This document shows positions 45,789 to 58,370 of a stretch of DNA of 64,000 nt, in pieces; within the stretch, counting starts at the first letter, position 1, and the number at the start of each line of letters is the position of its first letter. Source of the stretch: Stratiolaelaps scimitus (lineage: Eukaryota; Arthropoda; Arachnida; Mesostigmata; Laelapidae). The stretch spans positions 6,033,501 to 6,097,500 of the forward strand of contig JABWDB010000016.1 in NCBI GenBank assembly GCA_019614645.1, read 5' to 3'. Position numbers and translations under genes: made by a program. Under the pieces are notes generated by a model that saw only the letters and a list, made by a program, of their open reading frames with translations, had not been told where the DNA came from and ran no database searches.

Positions 45789-48159
45789 CTGGTTATGTGA
45801 GGCAACGATTTATCGCCAGCCTTCACCATGCGGATAGATTCAAGCAGTTAATGAAACGGGACGATGAGAATGAACACCGGACAGTGGTGGATTTGTCCAC
45901 CAGGATTGCGGGGCAGATTACGTCGGCGACTCGGACCCAGCGGGTCGAATTTCGTAGGGGCAAACACCGAATCGATGCGCTCCACAGATTTGCCTCATGT
46001 TCAATTCCTGATTCTGCACATATCATAATTAAATATTGAAAAATCTTTGTAGGCATATATATATATATATATATATATTGCGTGTGTTGTGTTCCATTAA
46101 CTCTCACTGGGTTCGTTTTATTTCACATTTGAATAGTTGTCATATCGTCTTTCCCTACGCAGTTCGGCTAACTCTGTCTGTCCACAGCTCGAGTTATTTG
46201 AATGAGCACGCCTCTTTCGAATGTCTCTCCAACCGCACACCTCATACTTTGCATCGTTGGGGATTGTGGACAGTCACCAAGTAACAAGAGGGATATCGAT
46301 AGCAATCGCCGCTTCATTGAGGAATTGTCTTCGAACCACAACAATTTGTACGCGTCGACTAGAGAGTGTCGTCTCTCAACGGCACTGGCAGAAACTAGCT
46401 ACATTGTTCGACATTTGGACATCGGAACACACACACACACATTCACATACAAATCTAAAGAGATCGATGCGACTTTCTAACCACTGATATTTACGCACTC
46501 GTCGTATACAGGGGGCAGACATGTTCATGGTTTCATCCGTAGACCGAGATGGATCGTCCATCAGTCAGGCGTCAGTCGGCAGACAGCCCGCAGAAACTAC
46601 AATAACAGCAGCAGCAGCAGCAGATCGATGCATCGCTGAACTCCCGCCCACGAAAGTGCCTTACTTCTCCGCACGTGAACACACACACACACACACGTGG
46701 AGTTACTCTATAGTTAGACTGATGCCATCGAGGGTCTCGAGAGAAGCAGGCAGTCCGCGGGGGGACCGCCGTCGTTACAACAGGAACGTAATGTAGAATA
46801 ACGCGTCGCAAGGAGATAGTGATTCGCTCGAATCAATCCTTCAGCGCTGCATGGGCCCACTTCGCCCGGCTAGTGTATATACAATATTGCACGACGATTC
46901 AGCGCTTTACGTGGACTGATTAATTATTGCCGTCGTCATCGGCCCAAAATGGACGACGCCGCAGAATAACTAACTGACCGATGCGATTGTTTGTTGATCG
47001 GAGTTGAGGCACAAATGAGCACGCGAACCGATCCGATTGTGAATGACATGAATACGGAAATCTAGCGCCTAGCGGCTGGGAGCTCCATGCTTCGTGTCCA
47101 CATCACCTTTGTTGCTGTTATTATTGTTGCTGTTGTTTGTTGGTGTCTTTTCTCATTCATTGATTCAGTGACCGCTGCTGTATTGGCCTGTGCGGATGCG
47201 GCGATTCCTCGAACAACAAGGCGTTATGGTTATCCCGCCTTGCTCGGTACCTGTCTCACTGCGCTGGCCCCTCGGCTATTCTCAATGTGAATGTATTTAT
47301 CAACGGAACGACGAATATCGATGTCGATATTCGATTGTCCAGTTCGGCGTTGCGATGGCCACTGAATCTTACGAGTTTAGGTTTCCTTAAGCAAATGTTT
47401 GTTTGCATAGCGTGGGACCGTGCGACGATTGTTGTTATTGTTGTATAATCCTTTCGATGGTCATTTAGTTAAGAGTGGCATGTAAAGTGGATGCGCGTCG
47501 ATCACGCCGATACCAGCATTCACTTAAATAAATGAGCCGATTATACGTCACCTGCATGATCATCAACAAACAACACAAATCTGCAGATTTTCGACAGTTG
47601 CTATGCGCTGCTGCCGGCTACAAATGCGTTTCGATACTTGATTCAAGAGTCGTCCGGGCTGGTGGCATCTCTGCCAATGCCTTCGTTAGGTAAAGCCGGT
47701 ACGAAGGGGAATAGTCAAAATGAAGAAAAAAAAAATCGCTAAAACAAATACAGGTGCATCAATGAGAGGCTGAAATTGTCATTTGCATTGGCCGACCAGT
47801 TTGTGGTTTAGGCGAGATCAACGGCCAAGGGACGACTAAGGATTTTCCTGCGGAAAATAAAATTAAAAACAAACAGTTTCAAGGCATAAGTAGTGGACAT
47901 TTCTTAGCACGAGTCACAAACAAGATTTAGGAATAATCGAGATCTCACGATATCAGGGAAATGCATTTTGTTTCGGTACCTGTTAGCCGGCACACTTACC
48001 GTGTGCATCTTTAGACGAGGTGTTCGGCCTCTGCCAGGAGTAGTTTTAGTCTATTCCCCTAGAGTTATTGATCGGATGTTGTTGAGAACGTTGGTTTTTT
48101 TTGTGACACACCGAATTTCTGTAAGATTATACCCAATTTCTTATCCTGAGATTGTGGCT
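45789..48159. other. Unassigned, with a small triplet/CA island
   Basis: 46427-46440 and 46679-46696 are CA runs. GTT/GCT units and moderately GC-rich sequence lie at 46560-47320, like a small promoter island. No exon was resolved. The remainder shows nothing that I recognise. Confidence 0.4.
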
Positions 48160-48447
48160 TCAGTCGGGAATATATAGAGGTAACTTAGTCACCAGGGAGC
48201 TCACCTTCAAATGTACCATCTTTGTTCTTGATAGCACGCGGCATAGGGTGTCCACGCATGATCGAGAGCAGCCCCGAGGACCGAATCCTAGTTCTTGGTC
48301 GACTCGGGCAGGACCCACTGGAGATACGTCTCGAATAGTATTTCCGAAGCTGGGAATAGTTGTGAATAACGTCCTATACGTAATGCTGCTGTATTGGTAT
48401 CGGTAGGATATTTGCGGATAGGCTGCACGTTTCCATCGGCCTGTCAT
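48160..48447 (-). mobile_element. Unassigned ORF, possibly gag-like
   Basis: ATG at 48447 opens 95 codons. PQISYRYQYSSIT and NTIRDV weakly recall the Q.E..F....IT...T.F and V.D(V/I) helices of Ty3/gypsy gag. A good AAG|GTGAGC donor-like site lies within (near 48203). It may be a host exon or chance. Confidence 0.18.
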
Positions 48448-48850
48448 TCAATCAAGACCTTAAATAGTATGACAAAGCGCAGTATAAAACGATGTTAACT
48501 AATCGAAGATTCGTCACCGAACTAATTCTATAGATCATGCCTGAGAACTACGCAGATGCGCGTTCACAAATGCATACACGTCGAAATGCTACATATTGGT
48601 AATTATATATGAAAAAAAAACCGGTTTAGTGTTTTGACAGTTTAGATGTTCCTATAAATTTCCTGTCGAGGCCTTTTGAGGGCATGAATATTTAGAATTG
48701 AACTGTTACCTCTTCTAAACTCTTGTTCCTGCGTGTGGACGTTGGCGACACCACATTAAACCAGCGCTTCGAAACGGCATCTATAGGCACCAAACATTTA
48801 TACTAAATGGGTGTAAAAACGGAATACTTGGAATTCGTGTTTCGCATAAA

Positions 48851-48934
48851 TCTTTGTTTAGGCCGGTTATGTGTGAACATCGGCGCCTTCCGTAAATGTA
48901 CATATCTTAAAAGCAGATAAATAAACAATAGCAG
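48851..48934 (+). repeat. Direct repeat family Z, copy 1
   Basis: About 84 bases sharing GTGTGAACATCGGCGCCTTC, CGTAAATGTACATATCTTA and GCAGATAAATAAACAATA with the copy at 49596. The end carries an AATAAA signal, so it may be the 3' end of a retroposon or the R/U5 part of an LTR. Confidence 0.9.
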
Positions 48935-49482
48935 CGCTGTAATAGTAATAATGATTATTATTATTGCTATTTTATTATTATTAAATTTTAAAATAAGTAT
49001 TATTATTACTGCCGTAACGCATGGCCGCCTTAAATGGGCCGGGCCACTATATATACGAACCAGACTTTATCGCACACAATTAGCGACAGTGAGACAGATT
49101 GCTATTTTCAAATATTTCCCCAAGATTTTCATTGTGACTCTCACTCATTCACGAAGTCTGATCTCCACCGAATAGATATTAGTCAGATGGGTTGACAACA
49201 AATCAGTATGCAGTCACCGATGCTGCCGGCAAAGTATTGTAGTTAGACAAAACTGGTCACGGAATCGTATTAAAAAGATTTTCCCCTAAGATATGGATCG
49301 ACGCTGGTCTGATCGTGTTATCGTCATTCTGGTGCGTTAGAAAAGCAATATTTGTCTGGAGGCTGGGAGGCAGAGGTCACACACTAGTTGAAATGTGGAA
49401 TGTAAGCTTGACAGAACTTGATGCGAGAGAAATGAGCCATATCATACCCTCAGAGCGACATGTTCTCATACCGTAGAGAAGA

Positions 49483-49510
49483 TTATATATATATATATAT
49501 ATATATATAT
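49483..49510. repeat. (AT)14 microsatellite
   Basis: Uninterrupted AT run lying between the two family Z copies. A second interrupted AT run lies at about 49808-49830. Confidence 0.95.
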
Positions 49511-49595
49511 CTGCTCAACGATAGATAAACTGAACACTTTTGTTTGCACTTGTGTATATGGTACTAGCATGTAGTATCATGTCATATCACAGAAG

Positions 49596-49685
49596 TCTTT
49601 GTTCAAGGCCGGTTACGTGTGAACATCGGCGCCTTCCGTAAATGTACATATCTTAGTTTGAAAGCAGATAAATAAACAATAACAG
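49596..49685 (+). repeat. Direct repeat family Z, copy 2
   Basis: Same orientation as the 48851 copy, 745 bases downstream, with a 5-base insertion (GTTTG). Flanks of the two copies do not match. Confidence 0.9.
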
Positions 49686-50942
49686 TCACGAGGCTAACGA
49701 TGACTAAGTGGTGATATTAGTCGAGTGTATAAGAAAAGCTTAGAGCGAGTAGCTCTCAGCACTTGATCGCTTTCTGCCGACGAACCAATGGGGTCGGTCT
49801 GTTTCATTATATATATATTTATATATATATCGTGGAACAGTGAAACATATTTGCAGTACCTATTATAAGATTTACCTTTTACTCGGGTTATACGTTGAGC
49901 TTGTACATCTAAACTGCAATATTATAAATGAAAATAACACATTATTAAACTCATACCATTGCGATTACTACAATTGATAGGCTTGTGCCTCCAGCCAACA
50001 TTTAGTCATACAGTATACGTATCCATGTATAATATATTTGCTTCTCGTGCCAATCTTGCCAATTGTCGTCCTAATTCCCTCTCTCTCTCGTTCGTCTGTC
50101 TATCTATGAGGGGGTTAGTGGCAGCGTGAATTGGTTGCTATTTGCCATATTATGGATACACTGCTGCTGAAATAGTTATTATCAACTTTTATTCGCATTA
50201 TGTTCGATATACATTTGCATGTAATCGGGGGGCGAACGGTGTGGGTGACCTGTGGTAGCGCGACAAAAGCCGCGCAGTCTACGATAATTTGGCAGAAGCA
50301 CGCAATTGTTGCCTGCTGCGAATTCAAGTATTCACGATACACTAGATAGGGTCGTATCCGATAAACTTTTTGATTTTCATCCAGGTAACAATCTATCGTA
50401 TTTATTCCGCCTTCTTCTTTATACACCATCATCATCATCGGCGTTATTATCATTGTGCAATTACGACCTTCTGAGCAAACAATCAAAACAGCAATAGATT
50501 CCCGCCGACTGGCAGTTGCACTCATTACAGGAAATTCCTTGGGCATCACCAAAGCACCGTCATCACCAGTCGATTCACGGGCATACCCATCCCGCTCGGC
50601 GGCTTCAATCCTCTCCGAATGCTGCAACAGACCGCAAGCGGCGCAGTCAATGCATTAAACAAGGAGGGCAGACATGTTCAGTAGCCTACAGGCAGGGCAG
50701 TCTTCCACAGAGGCACGAATCGAGAAAAAGACGTAAATCGTCTCTCTCTCTCTCTCCTCTCTCTTTCTCTCTATCGTCCATCCCGCCCCATAGCTATATA
50801 AGACTTCCTGATCAAGACGCTGCTGCAATTAAACAGAACATTCGGATCAGCCAACGAGTTGGAGTCTTCTGGCACTTGGGCATCCCTAAAACGGGCAAGT
50901 TGCTTGTATTTTTTTTTTTTAACATTTTTTCTCTGTTTTTTT
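49686..50942. other. Unassigned; ORF and CT array
   Basis: A 170-codon minus frame (50115-50627) begins at TTG and has no recognisable domain; one such frame is expected by chance. A CT-rich array occupies 50740-50774 and T runs lie at 50909-50943. Confidence 0.4.
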
Positions 50943-51533
50943 TTATGTACCACTACGACGATTATATTTTATGCATGTCTGGCCATGTTTGCTTGAGATT
51001 GTCGGTCTGTCTGGCTCAGAATCTGTGTGTGTGTGTGTGTGTACGATGGCTCGGCTAGACTTGTGCGAAAGGGTCTCAATCAGAAGCTGCTTGTTGCTGT
51101 CGGCGAGGCGGCAGCAGCAAATGCGCGCGAGCGCTGTGAGACCACGGGTTTTCTGGGTGTCGACGCAACTCTGCAGCAGAGTTGCTAGGGCGGCTGCCTC
51201 GGCGCCGAATCGCGGTGAATAGTCCACGACGATGGTTGTCTGGTCATGCCGCTGGTGATGATGTTGCTGCTGCTGCTGTTGCCGCTGCCGTTGGCCAGCT
51301 TTAGTAACATTGTATCGAATGCGAGGAAGACGCGTCAAAACGGATGGAGTCAGCGGGAACGTATGATAAAGCAGGGTCGTTGAACGCTCGCCAGACGACG
51401 TAAGCGACGTCTCGACCGATCTATCTGTGTGTTCTGCGTCCTTGCATGGGTGAGGCTCGAAGCTTGGAGCTTTCGTGCATAGCCAGCAGATGTAATAGAT
51501 TGATAGACCAGACAGACGGATGAACGAACAGAA

Positions 51534-51570
<37 letters not shown>

Positions 51571-51835
51571 GCTGCATGCAGACCGGAGGGAGAACTCGGT
51601 GAGCACTGTTTTGACAACGATGACAGTAATAATAATGAGGAATGGAATACTTTTCGAAGGGGACTGAAGCGATAGACAACACTTTACTGAACCGGAAGAA
51701 TCCAACGAAACGCAGCAGAATGGTATCACGTCTATGGTATAATTCGTTCACTGGGATGAATGGCTGGCTACTCGAGTCTATTGGGGAGGGACCATTGGAG
51801 GCTGTGGACAGGTGGATCCGGAAAATTACACGCAA
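50943..51835 (-). mobile_element. Decayed Ty3/gypsy linker and integrase with microsatellite insertions
   Basis: Minus frame 51350-51835 reads DSSSQPFIPVNELYHRR, then CHRCQNSAHRVLPP, matching D.STG..RPFVP..RR and C..CQRSKVHRH. An AT array (51536-51567) then interrupts. The 224-codon frame 50943-51617 continues with SSGERSTTLLY for S.G..YLLT. A glutamine run from CAG/CAA repeats follows, and then TIVVDYSPRFGAEAAALATL, matching TIVTDRG.QFES.LF..L. The D of the second catalytic position is present in VVD; the Gly after it is lost. The plus ORF 51642-51905 is antisense. Confidence 0.65.
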
Positions 51836-52769
51836 TTCTAGAATGCCACTAATAGGACTGAAAATACGAGATATTAGAAGAAGAAATCATGATGTTCATA
51901 AATAGACAGATCGGCCAGTTAATTGTCGAGTGGTTCAGTAAGAATCATAATAAAATTATCTGCTAGGACGCATGGACACGTTATGTCAATGGGCACGGTA
52001 AATCACACCATATATAGTTAACTAACTAGACATGTATTTATTAAATTTACAACGAGCAGATAGTCGACATTTTTCTCAATCTTGTTCGACTTCGCATACA
52101 GACCAATGGTGAGTGTATTCTAAGTATTACTTGGAGCATATATGGGAAGAAGGCCCGATAATAATCATAATAATAACGATCGATTAATTTACAAATAATC
52201 TAATCATAAACAGGCAGAAACATATACGCAAGCGTTAACGAGCGATCGATCTTCTCCTCCTGCTCAAATATATACTAGCTGTAAAGTGCAGCGGCCTCAG
52301 TCGACGAGCTAATTGTCAAGTTCTGCTGGTGTTACTGTATGCAGGCGGTAGTGGCGGTGAAATTCTCGAAGTAAGCTTCAGCGCACTACCATAGTTACAG
52401 TTTCAGTACACATATACACACATACAAAACTGCTCACGTGCACGTCCCTTGTCATTTACGTGGCCTGGCAATAATTCAACTAATGATTACGGTTCAGCAT
52501 CTCCACCCGTAAAAACCTAACTTTCAGATGTGTGAGATGTCTCTCGTTTCACTTGCGACAGCAGAATCAAAGCGACACCGAACGCGATATCCGGGGAAGG
52601 CTCAAGTAAAAATTAATTAGGCTCAGAAAACGATGCTAACTGTCGACAAACGTACCCATAAGCAGGAACGAACGACGTTCGAATATGACCTCTAATATAG
52701 CAATTATGATAAAATATGTCAATTTCTCATTATGGCACGTTTCGGAAAATGTACCCGTATCGTTCTTGT
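51836..52769. other. No gene recognised
   Basis: Ordinary AT-leaning sequence with short open frames. Position between two integrase remnants of the same strand suggests that LTRs could lie here, but no terminal repeat was recognised. Confidence 0.4.
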
Positions 52770-55700
52770 TCAGGCTTTCTGACCGTAACTATATACATGA
52801 GCTCTGTTTCTGTTGGCCAAGAGCAACCTCTTGATGAGAGCGGGCTCACCCATATCATATATTCCGTGGGTCCCCTTCTGGGCGAACTCTGTGATACAGC
52901 CAAGTGGCTGGGGATCCCCGGTGAAGTCGAGTGAACGCTGAGACTGAGTCGTGGTTTGAACAGCCGTCAACTTCCCGATCACCGCATATAGCATTCAATA
53001 CATTCATCGTAGATGATAAAAACGAACATGCAATTACATTATCCCACACATTCTGTCCCCTTGAACAAAGTCATATTAGCCTCATTATTGTGTTCTCATA
53101 ACGATTTCCAACCAACGAACCAGTAGGGGAGGCAACGAGAGAAACAGGTTCAAGCGTCGGAAATGGCGACGGCTTCATTCGGAGGTGGTGGGTATTGCTG
53201 ATATTGCCCGAACCGGCGAATCGAGAACGAAACACGGAGCGCACACAAATACCATCGTCAGTATGGATGACAAAAGTCAATTGTATTCTCAATGGGCCGT
53301 TAACGTCCGACGGGGCGGAGAATGCCCGTGACGATTTTTATTACCTGTTGTATCGGCTTTGTTTCGAGGCGATCTCTGTAAACGCGGCCACCGCGAATCG
53401 TCACCGCCGTCGTGCACCATCGATCGATATGGGCCTACGCTAACGACGTACATGTCAAACCGCGGCCGTACATGCACGCTGGGACATTTTTGAATAGTTC
53501 TCTCGATAACGCCTCGAAATTGCCACGCGCGCAAGGGGGGATGATGCACAGCATTTCTTCCCTGTTTACCCGAGCCCCTTTGATTCTGCTGCAGCTCAAT
53601 GTGGTGCTGCATGAAAGCATTATTCTTCAGTGACATAAAAGCCACCTCGAGCAACAGCGATGATGCGAAAAGAACGGTCGCGGTTGGGACAGGCGAGCAG
53701 TCGGCGACCAACCGCTGAGCAAAGCTGATCTGACATGTCTTTCGTTAACCCACCTGATTTGAGCTGTCCACCAGTAACACAGACACAACAACGTACCGAC
53801 GTATCTACATAATAACAGCAGCAGTGCTTGTAGTAGTGGCAATAATAATAATAATAATAATGACCACAATCTCAGCGGATACGTGCAGTTGTCTACACGG
53901 ACGTCGAAATTTGTGTTCAAAGGGCTTTATTTGAATATACATTGGTCTGCCTAGAGGTGGGTGCAGCTCCATAACTAGAATAGACGCTAGAGAAGATGGC
54001 GCGGCTAATTTCCTATCGTTTTATGCAGCACAAATATTTTGGGCGCGACAAAGCTTAGCTGACAAATGCATCGTTGAATGTACACATTGCCGAATTACTA
54101 AGGAAGGTGGGGAATTAAATGAATGTATGATACGTAATGAGAGTGTATCGGGTAGCGTCTGTTCGGTCTCTAATACTTCTGTGTAATTCGAAGTGATTGT
54201 CGAAGCAGATGTCGCATTAAAAATGAATTTAAATTAACTCCGTTTGAAGATGATGAGGTACAGGCCGATTCTAAACGCGGATCCCTCGACATTATGCCGC
54301 TAAGAAACGAAGAATTCTTATCGAGGAAATGATAGACCAACTCGGCGGCGACAAGCCTTTCCTATAATGGCGATCTACCTAGTATCCAATTGTTATATAC
54401 GCTACGTTGTAAAGTCCCATATCGACCCTGTATGATGTGTCTAATGAAATCTTCGGCTACACCCTGGTAGATTTTTCGGTATTGTTATGGGTCCCGTATG
54501 TTTTGCATACGGTATTTACTACTGCCACTGTATCTTATTGTTTACTACAAAACGACTACAATGTGACCACTCGTACAGGGCAGTTCGAATTCAAAACTTC
54601 TCTTGTCCGAGAAAGTTTCCTGTCTGTAGAATTTCAAGACACCCCGTGAACTCGTTACTATGATGCTGACGTTAGTAACTTTGTAGAACATCTGTTATTT
54701 CGGAATAATGGACTACTGGCTGTGCTCGTTTGCTTATCTAAAACACTCGTTCTAAACTCGATCTACTCAGGAACAATGGTAGCCATTGCTAAACGCCACG
54801 CGGCACTGACGTTACCGGGACCTGCCATCTGTGTCATCTAACTCACCCTATCTCGTATTACTGGTTATGGTAGTCCGAAAGGACGGCCACGGCTGCGACG
54901 ATTGAAATCAGTTACTGCTGTTGATGTTAACTTGCAACTTTGAACCTTGACACGTGCGGGCCAGCACTTCCAACATCATAACTTATTACTGTACGATTCA
55001 AAATAGAGCGGAATCTCGTAGATAACTAACGTCGACCCTTCGAATGCCAGCCTCGCGTGTCTCTGCCTAATGTGTGTGTTCGACTGCCGCAGAAATAAAT
55101 AGCATGGAAATGGAAATGGAGGCATCATAAAATTGCCACACTTTGTAACAAGAGAAAGCAACTCGGTCACGAGCAATCTCGTCGATATTTACATGGAGTA
55201 TTTTCTTAGTCTGTCTGCTTCCGGAAACAAAATTCAATGTCTCTCTGAAGGTCTCGACGCTTGACGGCTCGAAGCGCTGGATAGCGTTGAAATGATCAAC
55301 TGTTTTAAACGTAATCTTGCATATATAAATGCTAACTGAAACGCTCGTCAAACGTGTGACTATCATACTTTAAACTTGTACAATACATTGTTTCTCAACA
55401 TCTATATTCGTACGTCATCGCGGATCATGTATTTCCAAAGAGGTTGTCGAAAACAGAAATTACGGAAGAGAAGTTAGGAATCGCTTCGCCTAAAAAATGT
55501 ATTACCTAAAAACTACGATGTGTATATGCCTGAACGAAGTTTTGGTGCATGATACGAAACTCGACCAAAGTGGTCGATGCACGAAAGACACTCGCGTTAT
55601 TTAAGGTTTTTTTAACATTTGTACCAGAGGGGCGAGGAGTACGCATGAAGCCAAAATCAGACTTCAAAATAATATGAGATTTAACTATTAGCAGCAGCTA

Positions 55701-55869
55701 GATCAAGCGATTGACGTTTGTCCTGCTCTTCAGAAACAAGCGCACGCTTGATCTTTCCGATTAATTGTATCTTGGAAACGCCGCTCAGACGCCGCGCTGT
55801 AATCTCACTGCTCATGTCGAATCCACGCATTTGCACTGGCAGACGCTCATACAAATTGCTGTATTCCAT
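52770..55869 (-). mobile_element. Decayed Ty3/gypsy element: gag piece, RT thumb, RNase H, integrase
   Basis: Minus-strand pieces in element order. 55681-55869, an ATG frame, resembles gag (LYERLPVQM, RRLSGV). 55067-55366, an ATG frame, reads NAIQRFEPSSVETFRETLNF, the A(I).RFP.P.TV..LR.FLG block after the RT catalytic box. Near 54600-54350 LPCTSGHIVVVL, then FIRHIIQGRYGTL, sit where TDAS..AVGAVL and HFRH.LEGR.FTL of RNase H belong. 53289-53711 reads VHHPPLRAW, then RFDMYVVSVGP and DDSRWPRL, for HPG.RA, RFDHVHVDIVGP and DRFSRWPEA. 52770-53049 adds SVSAFTRLHRG and DPQPLGCITEF for LFSALTRLLG and HPQ.NG..ER. Protease and most of RT are missing. Many stops; dead. AAT array at 53840-53861. Confidence 0.65.
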
Positions 55870-57434
55870 TTCGCTAAGGCTATTATTATGCTAGGAGATA
55901 ATCGATCGGTGAAATAGCCGAGTAAATTATCGACTTTCGTTGATCAACCAACCACGGCCAGCGTAACCTGTTCTATTTAGACACATTTCATCTTAAATCA
56001 AAAGTCTCTCCATTTCAATAGAACCTGCCTGTTAATAACAGCGGCCTTTTTCACCGCGTCCCTGCTGCAGAAACTTCTAGGAGAGTTTCGATGAGACAAC
56101 AAATAATCCTCTACAAATGTGGCTTCCAACGAAATGTTCGCGCCAAATTTCTTAACAATTAAGCTCTATCGACCCCGGGATGGACAGATTACATATACAC
56201 GTAGATATATATATATATATATATATATATTCTTATTCAGCGTTACCCATACCATATATTATACGTTTGAAAACAAAGTAACCATTGCATGATGCGTTGT
56301 ACGCACACGCGTGCAGGCGTTCGTACGTCTCGTATATATATATATATATGTGTGTATGTATATCGTGAACAAATATGCCTTCTTTGCCTCCGCCATCAGT
56401 TCACTATTATTATGGCCTAGTCTATCCGGACGCTATCTGCGTCTATGCCTGTGTATGTGTATATGAGTTCGCGCAATATTCTGCCGTTTGAGAGATGCGC
56501 TCGTTCTAACCGCTTCGGTTGTTGCTCGCTTTCGGGCTGGCTTGGCCTCGCCATTTCACTCGTGGGGTTGTAGTATCAACGTTAATGGTGCCGCTCACTG
56601 CAGCAGAGAGGAAAAATCAGAGAAGTGCCCCGGCTGTTTTCTCTACCGATTGGTGAAGTGTGCATACATAAGTACATAGGGCCGGCTGACTGACTCGTTG
56701 CGGCGGCGGCGGCCGCGGTGGTGGTGGTGGTTACGGGAGCTCCAATGGTGGTGCTGGTATCAGCTTAAAATTTATGCTCATCTAAATTTATGGTGACAAT
56801 CGAATTCCAATTCTCTGATTTTCGTATATCTGGCTATTCCTAGTATCCTGACAACAGCAGCAGCAGAAGCAACACCATAAATGAAACAAGCAGATATTAG
56901 CTCTCTTTGCTTACACTCATCGCTATCCTCATCCGCTCATCGTGGCTTTTCTTCTCCGATTGTAGCTAGTAGTTATTATCTTTCTAATAACGATAATAAT
57001 AATAATATAGTAATAATAATAGTAATAATAATAATATCTGGTCAATGGCCATGACATCACCGGTAGAGATTCGGTGCCAGCTAACACTTTTTATCCACCG
57101 CAAGCACACCATTTACCAGGTGGCATGAAGAATAACAACAACAACAACATCAGCAGCAGCAGATTGTAAAATAAAAGCCAGCAACAAGAACAGCAGGGAT
57201 CACAGCAGCAGCAACAGAATCCGAGCCGAATTGGCAGCGACAACAGCAACAATGACAGCAATGATATTAGCAGATTATATTGTTGGAACTATAGCTGTTG
57301 CTATTGCAATAAGTGTAGCAGGAGATAATTGGCGATAAATAAAGGGAAAAAAGGCGACAAAATGGGTTCACCGTCACAGAGAGAAGCGCACAGAGCTCTC
57401 GCAGCAGTTGTAGAGATAGTTGTGGAGTGTTTAT

Positions 57435-57467
<33 letters not shown>

Positions 57468-58320
57468 ACGAGTTGTACAATAGTTGACACGAATGAAGTG
57501 TGACGTTGACTTCTGCTTCGACTGCTGCTGCTACTGCTACTGTTGTTGTAAGTTTGTAACAAAGATTGATATATGCAAATGGCGTATAGTAGTACGTCCA
57601 GTACAGCGGGACATGATTGTAGAATATTGTATTTCATGCTGACAAAATAGTCGTGATCAGTCTTATCGATCGGGTAACATTTTGGCATCTTAAGATAGCG
57701 CGTACGCAATGTCGTGTTTTGAGATAAAGACAGACTCGGACGAGATTCGCTTACTCCAACATGGAATTAACAGGAAATTGTTGACTGTTGTAACAATCAC
57801 TATTTTTTCTAAAAAACAGACAACAGTGGGCCGCGTTTTGCAGCTTGGACTACGCACCTGACGCATGGGTTGGATGCGTGGCCCATTGCCGGTGTTACCA
57901 CATAAGACGATACGCTGGGTGTCCAACCAGCCAAATTAAATTAAACCTTGTTTTAATCAATTATTCGTCGCGTTAGTTTTGGCTAGACAGTGCTCTGCTT
58001 GCACTAGCTCCCTCCCTTCTGAAGTATCTATTATGTTCAATGTACTTTGTTAACAATTAGGTTGTCATTAGGTTTAATGTACTTTAATATACGCCTTTTG
58101 TAATTTCCTTCTTGAATTTATTTCGATTTAACTTGCTCCGCGAAGAGGACGACCACTTCCAGTTCTTTCTCTACAGCATTTCGTTGAGCATTCATGCACT
58201 ACCATGTTCAAATTATATTGCAGAGGTTCAGCCTTCAGCAAATAATGTTTTAGATAAACGTAACCTAAGTCCGCTTGCGACCCGGGTCATTCTGTTTCGT
58301 TGACGGTGTTTAACGTCGCG

Positions 58321-58370
<50 letters not shown>

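Noticed and set aside
54230..54990. Plus-strand Ty3/gypsy gag, protease and RT entry (QLGGDKP, DADVSN...GLLAV, SPKGRPRLRRLK)
   Set aside because: The words fit in order, but minus-strand RT thumb, RNase H and integrase readings surround and cross this region and form one collinear element. Both cannot easily be true; the minus reading has more support.
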